Shown here: one piece after another, positions 63,576-64,000 of the stretch
How positions within the stretch are numbered: the stretch's first letter is position 1
Layout: every line of letters starts with the position of its first letter
Assembly (NCBI GenBank): GCA_022844345.1
Contig: JALHLU010000002.1
Coordinates: 1-64,000 of the forward strand
Length of the DNA: 64,000 nucleotides
From: Hyphomonadaceae bacterium
Lineage (GTDB): Bacteria; Pseudomonadota; Alphaproteobacteria; Caulobacterales; Hyphomonadaceae
Direction: 5' to 3'
Notes under the pieces: generated by a model
Seen by the model: the letters and a program-made list of their open reading frames with translations, nothing else
The model's database searches: none
Told to the model about the DNA's origin: nothing
Translations under genes and position numbers: made by a program

Positions 63576-63956
63576 TCAGGAAGGCGCGCGTAGCACCTTT
63601 TCCATCGGCCGGCCCTTTGCGAGTTCATCGATGAGTTTGTCGAGGTACCTGATGTCCTGCATCAGGGGCTCCTCGATCTCCTCGACGCGGACGCCGCAGA
63701 TGACGCCGGTGATCTGCTTGCGGGCGGGATTGGGTTTGGGCGCCTTGGTGAAGAAGGCTTCGAAGCTGGTCTTCTTCGCGAGGTGTGCGTCGAGGGCTTT
63801 CTGCGTGTAGCCGGTGAGCCAGCGGATCACCTGGTCGACCTCGGCTTTCGTACGGGACTTCTTCTCCGCCTTGGCGATGTACATGGCATAGACGCTCGCG
63901 AAGCTCATCGCGTAGAGGCGCTGCCAGTTTGCTTCGGTCTTGGGCGTTGTCTTCAT
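63576..63956 (-). CDS. DUF2200 protein
   Basis: A 126-residue cytoplasmic protein with the DUF2200 pattern: [20 protein letters not shown] near the start, [20 protein letters not shown], then [20 protein letters not shown] and [20 protein letters not shown], ending [10 protein letters not shown]. The family is common in bacteria and its function is unknown. It is complete; the remaining 44 bases of the window are upstream of it and hold no gene start I can see. Confidence 0.9.
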   Translation of the reverse strand: MKTTPKTEANWQRLYAMSFASVYAMYIAKAEKKSRTKAEVDQVIRWLTGYTQKALDAHLAKKTSFEAFFTKAPKPNPARKQITGVICGVRVEEIEEPLMQDIRYLDKLIDELAKGRPMEKVLRAPS

Positions 63957-64000
63957 CGATGCCTTCTCCGCCTCCGGCTCGCGGCAGGAAGATGCGGGCA

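Noticed and set aside
1-64000. tRNA genes, rRNA genes, CRISPR arrays, insertion sequences
   Set aside because: No cloverleaf with a TTCGA-type arm and CCA end, no regularly spaced repeats, and no transposase motifs were found on reading through.

Overview
The window is GC-rich, gene-dense bacterial chromosome. It most likely comes from an alphaproteobacterium of the Caulobacterales/Hyphomonadales group (a Hyphomonadaceae-like organism). Supporting signs are the run NDUFA12-like protein, MlaD, DUF2155, Aat, AccC, AccB, AroQ; an RNase E ending in a Gly-Trp-Trp-Ser-Arg-Arg tail; a retropepsin-like protease; DUF1289, DUF502, DUF2200 and SdhE proteins; a gene resembling the class II ribonucleotide reductase NrdJ; and two TonB-dependent receptors. 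Identities come from reading translated sequence; no database search was possible. No tRNA, rRNA or CRISPR array was seen.

Layout. (a) 1-3.0 kb: end of an unknown gene, a Na+/Ca2+ antiporter and a small Hsp70/YegD-like ATPase. (b) 3.07-14.08 kb: a probable old genomic island. It is bounded on the left by a broken copy of the dusA 5' end (VAPTMDWTD then stop) and on the right by the intact dusA gene; dusA is a known integration site. Cargo is a large TonB-dependent receptor, an exported fumarase/adenylosuccinate-lyase-fold enzyme, an exported alpha/beta hydrolase, a MacAB-like ABC exporter and a SRPBCC protein. The exporter and SRPBCC genes lie between two roughly 130-bp direct repeats. No integrase remains. 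(c) 14-24 kb: dusA, an unknown gene, a retropepsin, DUF1289, a two-subunit acyl-CoA dehydrogenase pair around a DUF2306 membrane protein, RNase D, AspRS and small exported proteins. (d) 23.8-29.1 kb: a long hairpin element, a ParA-like ATPase with a putative ribbon-helix-helix partner, a pentapeptide-repeat protein preceded by a duplicated stand-alone signal peptide, and a shortened, apparently catalytically dead NrdJ-like protein.

(e) 29.3-38.2 kb: envelope and core metabolism. NDUFA12, MlaD and DUF2155 are coupled; Aat, a lipoprotein, AccC-AccB and AroQ run the other way; thiS and thiG enclose an unknown gene; then a DsbA-like lipoprotein and an M48 protease with TPR-like repeats. (f) 38.3-48.0 kb: RNase E, an inserted VapBC toxin-antitoxin pair, a lipoprotein, amidase AmiC, PBP1A and prfB with its programmed +1 frameshift. 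(g) 48.1-64 kb: a second TonB-dependent receptor with an AT-rich palindrome upstream, GyrA, CoaD, two coupled cyclophilins, DUF502, RecG, SdhE, Mfd, a short-chain dehydrogenase, a membrane protein and DUF2200.

Most of the window is ordinary core genome: translation, cell wall, DNA repair and lipid synthesis. The parts that merit attention are the dusA-bounded island with its exported lyase/hydrolase/receptor set, the degenerate NrdJ paralogue, the ParA/ribbon-helix-helix pair and the duplicated signal peptide.
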